A DNA stretch of 64,000 nt from an uncultured Dehalococcoidia bacterium (GTDB lineage Bacteria; Chloroflexota; Dehalococcoidia; Lucifugimonadales; UBA3495), in the NCBI GenBank assembly GCA_958295765.1, contig CATQHB010000002.1, positions 710,424 through 774,423 of the forward strand. The letters are read 5' to 3'. Position 1 is the first letter of the stretch, and each line of letters opens with the position of its first letter. Positions 51,027 to 60,195 of this stretch are shown in pieces. The translations under genes were made by a program, and so were the position numbers. The notes under the pieces are model-generated. The model searched no databases and was not told the origin of the DNA. It was given only the letters and a program-made list of their open reading frames with translations.

Positions 51027-51262
51027 GTAGGGGCGGGTTGGCAAACCCGCCCCACCAGTATCAAGCAAAGGTACGCCGGATAGGGACAAGTTACCCTGTC
51101 CGGTCATAAGTTACCTGGTTGGTTCCCAATCCGCTCACGGTGAGCAACCCGCTCAGTTACTCGATCCGCTCATGGTGAGCAACCGGCTCAGTTACCTAAC
51201 CCGCTCATGGTGAGCTTGTCGAACCACCCCAGCCAATCCTTTGACCGCCTCAGGATGAGCGG
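51027..51262. repeat. Family A hairpin plus degenerate family C array
   Basis: A family A hairpin (51027-51053), then at least three family C half-arms in short tandem (CCGCTCAYGGTGAGCAACC units of about 40 bp, 51131-51210) and a last pair ending at 51262. It fills most of the 387-bp gap between the binding protein and the permeases. Confidence 0.78.
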
Positions 51263-51374
51263 CGCAAAGCGGGATTGGCTTGATAGGTATAGGGCCGGTT
51301 TCAAGCCGGCTCAATAGCCCCAAACCCCTGAATGAGATAACCCTGGCTCAGATAGTAGATAGTAAAGGTTAGCA

Positions 51375-52310
51375 ATGCAGCGATACATCATCGTCCGTTT
51401 GGCCCAGAGCATTATAGTGCTGTTCGCGGTGAGCATTATAATCTTTGGCCTGGCCCGGGTCTCCGGCAATCCTATGGACGTGCTACTGCCCGACGACGCC
51501 GGCCCGGAAGAATTCGAGTTGATGGAAAAGAAGTGGGGTCTGGACCGGCCGCTGCATATGCAATACCTCGCTTTCCTCGGCAACGCCCTGGTCGGCGATT
51601 TTGGCCGCTCGGTGCAGCACCCCACCCGGGAAGCTATGGACCTGGTGCTCAAGCGGTTTCCCGCCACTCTGATGCTGGCCGGGCTGGCCCTGATAATCTC
51701 CATTGTCATCGCCTTTCCCGTCGGCGTACTGTCGGCGGTCAAGAAAGACAGTATGCCCGACTATTTAGCCAAAGTTTTTGCCTTGATGGGCCAGTCGGCC
51801 CCTTCCTTCTGGGTAGCGATTATGCTGATGTGGATTTTCGCCGTCCAGCTTAACTGGCTGCCCACCTCCGGCCGGGGCGATCCGGGCTGGGACCGGGTGG
51901 TGCACCTCATCCTGCCGGCGCTGGCAATCGGCTGGTATCAGGTAGCCGCCCTGATGCGGTTGGTGCGTTCCTCCATGCTGGAGGTGCTGGACAGCGAGTT
52001 TATCAAGCTGGCCCGGGTCAAGGGCGTGTCCGAGGCGCGGGTAACCTGGAAACACGCCCTCCGAAACGCCTCCATTGCCCCGGTAACCCTGTTGGGCCTG
52101 CTGGTGGCCCAGTTGGTAACCGGCACGGTAGTTACCGAGACCGTATTTTCCTACCCCGGCGTGGGCCTGCTGGCCGTTGACGCCATCCGCAACCGCGACT
52201 TTCAGGTAATGCAGACCATTGTGCTGGTCTTTGCCGTGATTTTCGTGGGCATCAACCTGTTCGTGGACATCATTTACGCTTACATTGACCCCCGTATTCG
52301 TTATGCCTGA
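51375..52310 (+). CDS. ABC transporter permease, DppB type
   Basis: 311 residues with six predicted membrane segments. The N-terminus [38 protein letters not shown] is the DppB/OppB start, and the EAA loop reads [34 protein letters not shown] with the conserved A-x-x-K-G. It forms the pore with the DppC-type gene 48 bp downstream. Imports peptides or similar ligands; specificity unknown. Confidence 0.93.
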   Translation: MQRYIIVRLAQSIIVLFAVSIIIFGLARVSGNPMDVLLPDDAGPEEFELMEKKWGLDRPLHMQYLAFLGNALVGDFGRSVQHPTREAMDLVLKRFPATLMLAGLALIISIVIAFPVGVLSAVKKDSMPDYLAKVFALMGQSAPSFWVAIMLMWIFAVQLNWLPTSGRGDPGWDRVVHLILPALAIGWYQVAALMRLVRSSMLEVLDSEFIKLARVKGVSEARVTWKHALRNASIAPVTLLGLLVAQLVTGTVVTETVFSYPGVGLLAVDAIRNRDFQVMQTIVLVFAVIFVGINLFVDIIYAYIDPRIRYA

Positions 52311-52357
52311 CCGGCCAGGCCCGGCGACAAGGCCGGAGCCGCCTCAAGAGGTGTCTT

Positions 52358-53296
52358 ATGGATATTGGTAGAATCGCCGGGCCGGTGCCCCGGCTGGCCC
52401 CCACCGGGGTGGCCCGAATCGTGGGCGAAGCGCGGCGTTATCCCGTAATTCCGCTGTTTATCCTGATTGCGCTGCTCATCATACCGGCGATCTTCGCTGA
52501 GGTTATCGCTCCCCATTCTCCTTACGAAGTCAATCCCCGGGAGCGGCTCACCCCGCCGGCCTGGTCCGGCGCCCAATACCTGAACGGCGTTCAAGTCCGC
52601 CCGGAGGGTAGCTGGAACAACATCCTGGGCACCGACAAGTTGGGCCGGGACGTGTTGAGTCGCATTATGCACGGCGCCCGGATTTCCCTCAGCATTTCCC
52701 TGCTGGCAATCCTGGCCGGCGGGGTGGTCGGCAGCGCCCTCGGAGTGCTGGCCGGTTACTTCGGCGGCTGGCTGGACCACATAGTAATGCGCCTGGTGGA
52801 TATTTTTATCACCATTCCGGGCCTGCTCTTTGCCCTGGTGCTGGCGATAGTGTTAGGGCCAAGTTTCGGCACCATTGTCCTGGTAGTGGCGGTGATATTA
52901 TGGCCCCGCTTTGCCCGGATGTCCCGGGCCGAAACTTTAAGTATGCGCGGGCGGGACTTTGTCAGCCGGGCCAAGGTATCCGGGGCCTCCAACACCCGCA
53001 TAATGCTCCGCCACATCTTCCCCAACGTAGTCAACCCGCTGGTGGTACTGGTTACGCTGGAAGTGGGCCACGTGATACTGCTGGAGGCCACCCTCAGTTT
53101 CCTGGGGGCCGGCATCCCCCGCCCCATACCGGCCTGGGGCCTGATGGTCTCCGATGGGCGGGACCTGATTATCGGCGGCAACGGCTGGTGGGTATCCCTG
53201 TTCCCCGGCCTGGCAATCCTGCTGGTGGTGCTGTCGATGAACCTCTCCGGCGACTGGCTCCGGGACAAGCTGGACCCGAAGTTGAGAAACCGTTAG
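52358..53296 (+). CDS. ABC transporter permease, DppC type
   Basis: 312 residues. An OppC_N-like N-terminal segment ([44 protein letters not shown]), [21 protein letters not shown], and the EAA loop [35 protein letters not shown]. It partners with the DppB-type permease. The ATPase subunits (DppD/DppF) normally found downstream are absent; a repeat array and an unrelated oxidoreductase gene follow instead. Confidence 0.93.
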   Translation: MDIGRIAGPVPRLAPTGVARIVGEARRYPVIPLFILIALLIIPAIFAEVIAPHSPYEVNPRERLTPPAWSGAQYLNGVQVRPEGSWNNILGTDKLGRDVLSRIMHGARISLSISLLAILAGGVVGSALGVLAGYFGGWLDHIVMRLVDIFITIPGLLFALVLAIVLGPSFGTIVLVVAVILWPRFARMSRAETLSMRGRDFVSRAKVSGASNTRIMLRHIFPNVVNPLVVLVTLEVGHVILLEATLSFLGAGIPRPIPAWGLMVSDGRDLIIGGNGWWVSLFPGLAILLVVLSMNLSGDWLRDKLDPKLRNR

Positions 53297-53297
53297 C

Positions 53298-53880
53298 GGG
53301 GTGGTTCGACAAGCTCACCATGAGCGGATCGGGCAACTTGCGGAGTCGGAGTCATCCCCCCGCTCATCCTGAGCCTGTCGAAGGATAAGGGTTAGGCTGG
53401 GGTGGTTCGACAAGCTCACCATGAGCGGTTTGGGCAACTTGCGGAGTCGGAGTCATCCCCCCGCTCATCCTGAGCCTGTCGAAGGATAAGGATTAGGCCG
53501 GGGTGGTTCGACAAGCTCACCATGAGCGGGTTGAGCGGGAGCGGATTAGGTATGAGTGGGTTGGATGGCTTGCAGGGCTGGCGACCGGCTCATCCTGGGT
53601 CAACCCCCGCTCATCCTGAGCCTGTCGAAGGACTAGGATAAGGCTGGGTGGTTCGACAAGCTCACCATGAGCGGATTGGGCAACTTGTGGAGTCGTAGTC
53701 ATCCCCCCGCTCATCCTGAGCCGGTCGAAGGATTAGGGTTATGCCGGGGTGGTTCGACAAGCTCACCATGAGCGGGTTGAGCGTGAGCGGATTGGGCAAG
53801 AGCGGGTTGGACAACTTGCGGGGCCGGTAGCCCGCCTACCCTGCACCGGCCCCCCGCTCATCCTGAGCCTGTCGAAGGAC
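53298..53880. repeat. Tandem array of family C units, about 101-bp period
   Basis: Starts at 53298, 53399 and 53500 give two exact 101-bp periods, each made of GGTTCGACAAGCTCACCATG, a centre GGGCAACTTGCGGAGTCGG and the facing arm CTCATCCTGAGCCTGTCGAA. Two or three more degenerate units continue to 53880 (near 53645 and 53745). It fills the 623-bp gap 53297-53919. Confidence 0.88.
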
Positions 53881-53919
53881 GCCCCCGGGGTGAAAAAATC
53901 TCCGCCTGCGGAGACTGTT

Positions 53920-54963
53920 ATGCACTTTGGAGTTTTCCTCGAGTTCCCCCGGCGCGCCGAGGGAACTTATCAAGATGCTTTTGATGCCTCCTTTGCCCTG
54001 GTTGACGCGGCGGAGCGGCTGGGGGTGGAATCGGTCTGGTTGGCCGAGTATCACTTCAACCCCGGCCGGGTTCTCTCCTCCCCGATAATGATTGCCACCG
54101 CCATCGCCGCCCGCACGGAACGAATCCGAATCGGCCTGGCCGTCCAGTGCCTGCCCCTGGGCCACCCGGTACGCCTGGCGGAAGAGGCGGCAACGCTGGA
54201 CCAACTTAGCGGCGGTCGCCTGGAGTACGGCGTGGGCCGCGGCACCTTCCCCAATGTCCACGAAGGCTTTAACACCCCCTTTGCCGAAAGCCGGGGCCGT
54301 TTCGACGAGAGCCTGGAAATCATCAAACGCGCCTGGACTGAGGAATCCTTTACCTTTGAGGGTGAGTATTACCAGTGCCGGGACCTGTGCGTAGAACCCA
54401 AGCCCCGGCAGACCCCCCACCCGCCCATCCGGGTTGGCATCACCTCGGCGGAGTCCTTTCCCATCATTGGCAGTATGGGTTATCCCATCCTCATCAACCC
54501 GTCCCGCGTGTTCACCTTCCCGGAGTTGGCCGGCCACATTGCGGAGTACCGCCGGGCCTGGCGGGAGGCCGGTCATAACGGTGAGCCGGAGGTGGGCTTG
54601 CGGGTTCCGGTCTATGTGGCCGAGACGGTCGAGCGGGCTTATGCCGACCCTCGGGAAGGCGCCGAGTTTATGGCCCAGCGTTTGGGTTTGCGGGTCGCCA
54701 GCTACGCTACCTATGGCGGCACCACCGGCGACTGGCAGTCCCAAGGCGACAAGATTCTGGGTATGGACTACGACGATTGGCTGCGGGATAAGGTGGCCTA
54801 TGGCACGCCGGAAATGGTGGCCGACCGCCTCCGCCAACTGCAAGAGGAACTGGCCCTGACCCAAATCATCTACGAGATAGACCTGGGCAACCACCTCCCC
54901 TACGACCTGCAAATGAACTCGCTGCGCCTGTTCAATGAAGAGGTAGTACCCAGGTTTAGTTGA
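53920..54963 (+). CDS. LLM-class flavin-dependent oxidoreductase
   Basis: 347 residues from the ATG at 53920; codons upstream belong to the family C array. MHFGVFLEFPRRAEGTYQDAFDASFALVDAAERLGVESVWLAEYHF is the bacterial-luciferase-like start. Others are RIRIGLAVQCLPLGHPVRLAEEAATLDQLSGGRLEYGVGRG (LSGGRL(E/D)xGxGRG motif), and a C-terminal GTPEMVADRLRQLQEEL. The xAEHHF-type element is AEYHF. Probably an FMN-dependent monooxygenase acting with a separate reductase. A distant relative of the enzyme at 32720. Confidence 0.9.
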   Translation: MHFGVFLEFPRRAEGTYQDAFDASFALVDAAERLGVESVWLAEYHFNPGRVLSSPIMIATAIAARTERIRIGLAVQCLPLGHPVRLAEEAATLDQLSGGRLEYGVGRGTFPNVHEGFNTPFAESRGRFDESLEIIKRAWTEESFTFEGEYYQCRDLCVEPKPRQTPHPPIRVGITSAESFPIIGSMGYPILINPSRVFTFPELAGHIAEYRRAWREAGHNGEPEVGLRVPVYVAETVERAYADPREGAEFMAQRLGLRVASYATYGGTTGDWQSQGDKILGMDYDDWLRDKVAYGTPEMVADRLRQLQEELALTQIIYEIDLGNHLPYDLQMNSLRLFNEEVVPRFS

Positions 54964-54978
54964 TTGCGCCGGCCGTTG

Positions 54979-55376
54979 TGGGTAGGGGCGGTTCGCGAAC
55001 CGTCCCTACCTACCCCGACGAAAACACCGACAAGGAAAACACCGATGCTGGTATTTGTCGCCAGGCCACGCCGCACTGTTCGGTAGGGGCGGGTTTATAA
55101 CCCGCCCTCGTTCCGGCGTCAGTACCGTTCAGCTATAGCGGCGCCGGTTCTCTGAGCCGCGTTTGCCGTTGCGGGTAGGGGCGGTTCGCGAACCGCCCCT
55201 ACGCCGATGAAAACACCGATGCTGGTATTTGTCGCCAAGCCACGCCGCACTGTTCGGTAGGGGCGGGTTTATAACCCGCCTGCGTTCCGGCGTCAGTACC
55301 GTTCAGCTATAGCGGCGTCGGTTCTCCGAACCTAACTTGTCGTTGGGGGTCGGGCGGGTTATAAACCCGCCCCTAC
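54979..55376. repeat. 174-bp direct repeat built around family A hairpins
   Basis: Two copies of a unit of about 174 bp (ACCGATGCTGGTATTTGTCG at 55041 and 55215) each carry one family A hairpin (near 55084 and 55258) and the sequence GTCAGTACCGTTCAGCTATA. Variant hairpins with a GGTTCGCGAACC centre lie at about 54980-55010 and 55172-55202, and a closing inverted hairpin at 55352-55376. No gene in the 545-bp gap 54964-55508. Confidence 0.85.
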
Positions 55377-55508
55377 ACCGACGAAAATGCGGACAAGGAA
55401 AACACCGACAAGCGTTGAAAACCCCGGCCAATCCCCAATTACGGCAATGGCCTGGATTTCCGGCATCATTTCCGGGCAAGGCAGCCATTAGCGGGTTAAA
55501 TCGGCGGC

Positions 55509-56348
55509 CTAGCTCTGAAACTTGGTCTGTTTGTTGAAAACTTGCCGTGCCAGCCCCCGGCTTTGTCTGGCAATCGGCGCCCCGGTGTAAAAGGTCAGGT
55601 GGAAGAACAGTTCGTTTATTTGTTCCTCGGTCAGTCCGACCCGACGCGCGCCCCGGATGTGATTGGTCAGGGCAACTTCGCTGCCGGTTATGGTCAGGGC
55701 GGCCAGGGTGCAAATCATCCGGCTTTGGGTATCCAGGCCGGGCCGGGGCCAGACCGATCCCCACAGGTATTCCAGCAAGTAACGCTCCCAGTCGTCATCC
55801 ACCGGGTCGGCAGCAGTGCCGGCAGTGTCGCCAGCACCGGCGCCGGCAGCAGCGCCGGCAATGCTTACGTCGCCCAAAACCTCCTGCCGTTTCGCCAAAC
55901 CCCGGCGGTACAACTCCTCCGGGTCTTCGGTGGGGTCAAAGACTCGGTAGGGCTGCACCACAATGGCGCGCTCCTGGAAAACGTTGTTGGCAATGTCCAG
56001 GGCCGTGGTGCCAATGGGAGCGCCGGCGTAGAAAAATATCTGAAGGATTATCTCCACAATCTGGGCGGGGGAAAGGCCCAAGTCCAAGCCGCTTTCGATA
56101 TGCCCTTTCAGGTTGTCGTCCCGCCGCAGCACGGCGATTATGGAGATGGTAGCCATACTGCGCTGCTCAATGTTCAGGCCCGGGCGGTTCCACAGGACGC
56201 CGAAACAAGCCTCGCCGATAATCCGCCACAAGTCCGGCGCAATCGTGCTGAGCATCGGGTTGACCACCGGCACGCCGTCGGCGTCGGCCCGGCCCAGCCG
56301 GGACAAAATCGGATAGCCGGATCGAAACCGCTCATCTAACGTAGCCAT
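55509..56348 (-). CDS. Two-domain carboxymuconolactone-decarboxylase-like protein
   Basis: 279 residues from the ATG at 56348. The N-terminal CMD domain (about 35-125: FGVLWNRPGLNIEQRSMATISIIAVLRRDDNLKGHIESGLDLG...FFYAGAPIG) and the C-terminal one (about 180-275: WGSVWPRPGLDTQSRMICTLAALTITGSEVALTNHIRGARRVG...TFYTGAPIA) are homologous. The linker (about 140-175) is Ala/Gly-rich with low-complexity AGAGAG. No CxxC, so not an AhpD peroxidase. Tandem CMD proteins occur in SAR202-like and actinobacterial aromatic catabolism, but the reaction here is unknown. Confidence 0.86.
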   Translation of the reverse strand: MATLDERFRSGYPILSRLGRADADGVPVVNPMLSTIAPDLWRIIGEACFGVLWNRPGLNIEQRSMATISIIAVLRRDDNLKGHIESGLDLGLSPAQIVEIILQIFFYAGAPIGTTALDIANNVFQERAIVVQPYRVFDPTEDPEELYRRGLAKRQEVLGDVSIAGAAAGAGAGDTAGTAADPVDDDWERYLLEYLWGSVWPRPGLDTQSRMICTLAALTITGSEVALTNHIRGARRVGLTEEQINELFFHLTFYTGAPIARQSRGLARQVFNKQTKFQS

Positions 56349-56482
56349 TTTCCCGCCCCCGCTCGTTGCTGATTGGTATTTGCTGATGGGCAAATGATAC
56401 CCTAACCGGCTGGGCCTGTCATTCCGCCCGCCGGGATTTTCCCGCCTGCGGTTAGGGTATTGCAGTTGGCATTGTCAGGTTG

Positions 56483-56511
56483 CTGACACTCAATAGGTAT
56501 GATGTTATAAT
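56483..56511 (+). promoter_or_regulatory. Promoter of the molybdenum hydroxylase operon
   Basis: CTGACA (56483-56488), 17-bp spacer with TGT at its end, TATAAT (56506-56511). Start near 56518, then AAGGAGG eight bases before the TTG start at 56535. Confidence 0.68.
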
Positions 56512-56534
56512 TGCCCCCGTAAGGAGGTGGGCAT

Positions 56535-57413
56535 TTGGAAGCTATTGAATATACCACACCGAAAACTTTGGCTGAGGCAGTGCAGGCGATGGCCGACAAG
56601 GGAGACCGCGCCCGCGCCCTGGCCGGCGGCACCGACCTGCTGGTGCAACTCCGGGGCGGGCGGCGCAGCGCCGACCTGATTGTTGACGTTAAAGATGTCC
56701 CGGAACTGAATCAAATATCCTATGACGCCCAGGACGGGCTGACCATTGGCGCGGCGGCGCCCTGCTACCAGATTTACCAGGACCCGGCGGTGGCCGCCAA
56801 CTATCCCGGCCTGGTGGACTCGGCATCCCTGATCGGCAGCATCCAGATTCAAGGGCGGGCCAGCCTGGGCGGGAATCTATGCAACTCGGCCCCCAGCGCG
56901 GACGCCATACCGGTGATGATTGCCCTGGGCGCCGTAGCCAACATTGCCGGCCCTAACGGAACCCGCCAGGTGGCGGTGGAGGATTTCTGCACCGGCCCCG
57001 GCCGCAACGTGCTGGAATCCGGCGAAGTCCTGGTATCCGTCACCATGCCCGCGCCGCAAGCCAATTCCGGCGCCAGTTACCTGCGTTTTATCCCCCGTAA
57101 CGAAATGGACATCGCCGTGGCCGGCGTGGGCAGTTCAGTGGTACTGGACGCCTCCGGGCAGAACTTCGTTTCCGCCCGCATCTCCCTGGCCTCGGTGGCG
57201 CCGACGCCGGTGTTCTGCCGGGAGGCAGGGGCCAGTCTGTCCGGTAAGGCCGTGTCTGACGAAGCCGTCGAAGCGGCGGCGCAACTGGCGATGGCCGACG
57301 CCGTACCCATTAACGATATGCGCGGAACGGTGCGCCAGCGAATACACCTGGTTGGCGTCCTGACCCGCCGCACTTTGAATATCGCTATCCAGCGAGCCAG
57401 GGGAGAGGAGTAA
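56535..57413 (+). CDS. Molybdenum hydroxylase FAD-binding subunit (CoxM/XdhB-like)
   Basis: 292 residues, TTG start. FAD-binding motifs are ALAGGTDLLVQLRGGRRSADLIVDVKDVPEL (about 30-60) and SIQIQGRASLGGNLCNSAPSADAIPVM (a T/SxGGN-type second FAD loop), followed by the CO_deh_flav_C domain (SGASYLRFIPRNEMDIAVAG). It transfers electrons from the 2Fe-2S subunit to an acceptor. First gene of a tight operon: the 2Fe-2S gene starts 2 bp after its stop. Confidence 0.93.
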   Translation: MEAIEYTTPKTLAEAVQAMADKGDRARALAGGTDLLVQLRGGRRSADLIVDVKDVPELNQISYDAQDGLTIGAAAPCYQIYQDPAVAANYPGLVDSASLIGSIQIQGRASLGGNLCNSAPSADAIPVMIALGAVANIAGPNGTRQVAVEDFCTGPGRNVLESGEVLVSVTMPAPQANSGASYLRFIPRNEMDIAVAGVGSSVVLDASGQNFVSARISLASVAPTPVFCREAGASLSGKAVSDEAVEAAAQLAMADAVPINDMRGTVRQRIHLVGVLTRRTLNIAIQRARGEE

Positions 57414-57415
57414 CT

Positions 57416-57892
57416 ATGCCTGGAGTAGTCCACGTACAAACCACCATTAACGGCAATCCCACCGATTTTCTCTGCGAACCCCGCCAGAGCCTCCTTGAGG
57501 TGCTGCGGGACGTGCTGGGCATGACCGGCACCAAGGAAGGCTGCAACGACGGCAACTGCGGCGCCTGTACCGTCGTGTTCGACGGCCGCATTGTTACTTC
57601 CTGCCTGGTGCTCGGCGTTGAAGCCCAGGGCAAGGAAATAACCACCATTGAGGGCGTGGCCTCTCCTGAGGGGCTGCATCCGGTACAGCAAGCCTTCCTG
57701 GAGAACGCCGCCCTGCAATGCGGCATCTGCACCCCCGGTTTCATCGTCGCCACCAAGGCGTTGCTGGAGCAGGAACCCGACGCAGACGAGGGGCGCATCC
57801 GCCACTGGCTGGCCGGCAACCTCTGTCGCTGCACCGGCTACGACAAGATTGTCCGCGCCGTGCTGGACGCCGAAACCAAGCTGAACGCCTAG
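57416..57892 (+). CDS. Molybdenum hydroxylase 2Fe-2S subunit (CoxS/XdhC-like)
   Basis: 158 residues. Two [2Fe-2S] sites are complete: the plant-type CNDGNCGACTVVFDGRIVTSC (Cys at about 42, 47, 50, 62) and the helical one with CGICTPGF and CRCTGYDKI. It carries electrons from the molybdenum centre to the FAD subunit. Located between the FAD and molybdenum subunits as in most such operons. Confidence 0.95.
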   Translation: MPGVVHVQTTINGNPTDFLCEPRQSLLEVLRDVLGMTGTKEGCNDGNCGACTVVFDGRIVTSCLVLGVEAQGKEITTIEGVASPEGLHPVQQAFLENAALQCGICTPGFIVATKALLEQEPDADEGRIRHWLAGNLCRCTGYDKIVRAVLDAETKLNA

Positions 57893-57902
57893 GAGGTGCG
57901 GT

Positions 57903-60164
57903 ATGACCTCCAACATTGTCCTTTCCGAGGTCGAATATAACGTCGTCGGCAAGCGGCACCTGCGCCCCGACGGCGTGGACAAGGTTACCGGACGCGCCCA
58001 GTACGGCGCCGACATCCGGTTGGCCGGGTTGCTGGCGGGGAAGGTTCTGCGCAGCCCCCACGCTCATGCCCGGATTAAGTCGATTGATACCACCGCGGCG
58101 GCAGCCGGTCCCGGCGTCCACGCGGTGGTTACCGCCGGGGACTTGCCCTTCGCCGCCTTGACCCGGGAGGAATTGGGCGGCGACTACCAGCGGCTCAAGT
58201 TCGCCAACAATCACGTCCTGGCCGCCGACAAGGTGCTCTTCAAGGGCCACCCGGTAGCGGCGGTGGCCGCCGAAAGCCAGCACCTGGCCGAGGAGGCCGT
58301 CAAGCTCATCCGGGTAGAGTACGAAGTTCTGCCGCCGGCGATGACGGTGCGGGAGGCAATGGAACCCGACGCCCCCCTGCTCCACGACGACCTCTACACC
58401 TCGGAACTGGGTCAACTGTCCGAGCGGCCCAGCAACATCGCCGCGCACATGGCCTTTGCGACCGGGGACGTGGAACTGGGCTTGACCCAGGCCGACCTGG
58501 TGGTGGAGCGGGAGTATCAGACCGCCTCGGTGCATCAGGGGTACATCGAACCCCACAACGCTACCGCCTTCTGGAACGCCGACGGCCAGCTTAACATCTG
58601 GTGCAGCACGCAAGGGCCTTTTGTGGTGCGTACCAACGTGGCCGACATTCTGCGCCATCCGGTATCCAGGGTTAAGGTTACGCCCATGGAAATCGGCGGG
58701 GGTTTCGGCGGCAAAATCACGGCCTACCTGGAACCCATTGCGGCCCTGCTCTCCCAAAAGTCGGGCCGCCCGGTCAAGCTGCTGATGAGCCGCACCGAGG
58801 TGTTTGAGGCTTCCGGCCCGGCCCCCGGAACCTGGATGAAGGTCAAGCTGGGGGTTACCCGGGAGGGCCGGATTACCGCCGCCGACATCACCCTGGCCTT
58901 TGAGGCCGGCGCCTATCCCGGCTCCCCGGTGATGCAGGGCGCCGCCTGCGCGCTGGCCTGCTACGACGTTCCCAATGGCCGCATCAACGGCTACGACGTG
59001 GTGGTGAATAAGCCCAAGACCGCCGCCTACCGGGCGCCGGGGTCTCCCCAGGCGGCCTTTGCCGTGGAGTCGGTCATCGACGAAATCTGCGAGGAGTTGG
59101 GACTGGACCCGGTAGAGTTCCGCCTGCGCAACGCCGCCAAAGAGGGTGTCCGCCGGGTGGAAGGCCCGGTTTACCGGCGGGTGGGCCTGGTGGAATGTCT
59201 GGAGGCCGCCCGCAACCATGACCACTACCGAACGCCGCTGGAAGGGGAGAACCGGGGCCGGGGCGTGGCCGCCGGGTTCTGGTTCAACCGGGGCTTTCAG
59301 TCCAGCGTCAACCTGACCGTTAACCCGGACGGCACGGTAAACCTGATTGAGGGTTCGGTGGACATCGGGGGCAGCCGCGCTACCATTGCCCAGCAAGCGG
59401 CGGAAACCCTGGGCATCGCCTACGATGAGGTCAAACCCACCGTGGTGGATACCGATTCCATCGGCTACACTATGGTTACCGGTGGCAGCCGCACTACCTT
59501 TGCCACCGGCTGGGCCGCTATCGAGGCCGCCGAGGACGTAAAACGTCAACTGGTGGAGCGGGCCGCCAAAATCTGGGATACCCCGATAGAGGACGTGGAA
59601 TACGCCGACGGTGTTCTGTCCCACAAGTCCGACCCGGAACTGCGGATGACCTTCAAGGAGTTGGCCCGCCAACTGCTGGGCACCGGCGGCGGCGTTACCG
59701 GAGTCTCCAATGTTGACCCGGCCGGCGAAGGCAACAGCTTCGGAGTCCACATCGTGGATTTGGAAGTTGACCCGGACACCGGGAAGGTTACCATTCTGCG
59801 CTACACGGCGGTTCAGGATGCCGGCAAAGCGGTCCACCCCAGCTACGTGGAGGGCCAGATGCAGGGCGGCGTAGTGCAGGGCATCGGCTGGGCGTTGAAC
59901 GAGGAATACTTCTTCAACGACCAGGGCCAGATGATGAACTCCAGTTTCCTGGACTACCGGATGCCTACGGCTTTGGACTTGCCGATGATTGACACGGTAA
60001 TCGTCGAGGTAGCCAACCCCGGCCACCCCTACGGCGTCCGGGGCGTCGGCGAGGTGCCTATCGTGCCGCCGCTGCCGGCCATCGGCTCCGCCATATCCCA
60101 CGCCATCGGCAGCCGGATGCGCCGATTGCCGGTTACCCCGGGAGCCATCCTGGAAGCCCTGTGA
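57903..60164 (+). CDS. Xanthine-dehydrogenase-family molybdopterin-binding subunit
   Basis: 753 residues. Ald_Xan_dh_C N-terminal domain (VGKRHLRPDGVDKVTGRAQYGADIRLAGLLAGKVLRSPHAHARI), GGFGGK, and the active-site loop TAAYRAPGSPQAAFAVES, then QGPFVVRTNVADIL and the catalytic Glu of GVRGVGEVPIVPPLPAI. The loop lacks the AYxCSFR of form I CO dehydrogenase, so this is not a true CO oxidiser; the pattern matches xanthine-, aromatic- or aldehyde-type hydroxylases. The substrate is unknown. Mo-cofactor supply may be linked to the MoaD-like gene at 61379. GGAGG precedes the ATG. Confidence 0.93.
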   Translation: MTSNIVLSEVEYNVVGKRHLRPDGVDKVTGRAQYGADIRLAGLLAGKVLRSPHAHARIKSIDTTAAAAGPGVHAVVTAGDLPFAALTREELGGDYQRLKFANNHVLAADKVLFKGHPVAAVAAESQHLAEEAVKLIRVEYEVLPPAMTVREAMEPDAPLLHDDLYTSELGQLSERPSNIAAHMAFATGDVELGLTQADLVVEREYQTASVHQGYIEPHNATAFWNADGQLNIWCSTQGPFVVRTNVADILRHPVSRVKVTPMEIGGGFGGKITAYLEPIAALLSQKSGRPVKLLMSRTEVFEASGPAPGTWMKVKLGVTREGRITAADITLAFEAGAYPGSPVMQGAACALACYDVPNGRINGYDVVVNKPKTAAYRAPGSPQAAFAVESVIDEICEELGLDPVEFRLRNAAKEGVRRVEGPVYRRVGLVECLEAARNHDHYRTPLEGENRGRGVAAGFWFNRGFQSSVNLTVNPDGTVNLIEGSVDIGGSRATIAQQAAETLGIAYDEVKPTVVDTDSIGYTMVTGGSRTTFATGWAAIEAAEDVKRQLVERAAKIWDTPIEDVEYADGVLSHKSDPELRMTFKELARQLLGTGGGVTGVSNVDPAGEGNSFGVHIVDLEVDPDTGKVTILRYTAVQDAGKAVHPSYVEGQMQGGVVQGIGWALNEEYFFNDQGQMMNSSFLDYRMPTALDLPMIDTVIVEVANPGHPYGVRGVGEVPIVPPLPAIGSAISHAIGSRMRRLPVTPGAILEAL

Positions 60165-60195
60165 TAACGCCGTCTCGGGCTTCCAATAGCAAGGT

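Noticed and set aside
49104-51107. 667-codon frame antisense to the substrate-binding protein
   Set aside because: The sense strand has a lipoprotein signal and the SBP family 5 fold; the antisense product has no recognisable domain and the biased composition of a GC-rich shadow.
53298-53880. Possible CRISPR array (regularly spaced repeats, 101-bp period)
   Set aside because: The spacers are near-identical between units, the repeats are palindromic family C arms also found singly elsewhere, and no cas gene is present.
57903-60164. Aerobic CO dehydrogenase (form I CoxL)
   Set aside because: The active-site loop is AYRAPGSP, not AYxCSFR, so carbon monoxide oxidation is not supported despite the CoxMSL-like gene order.
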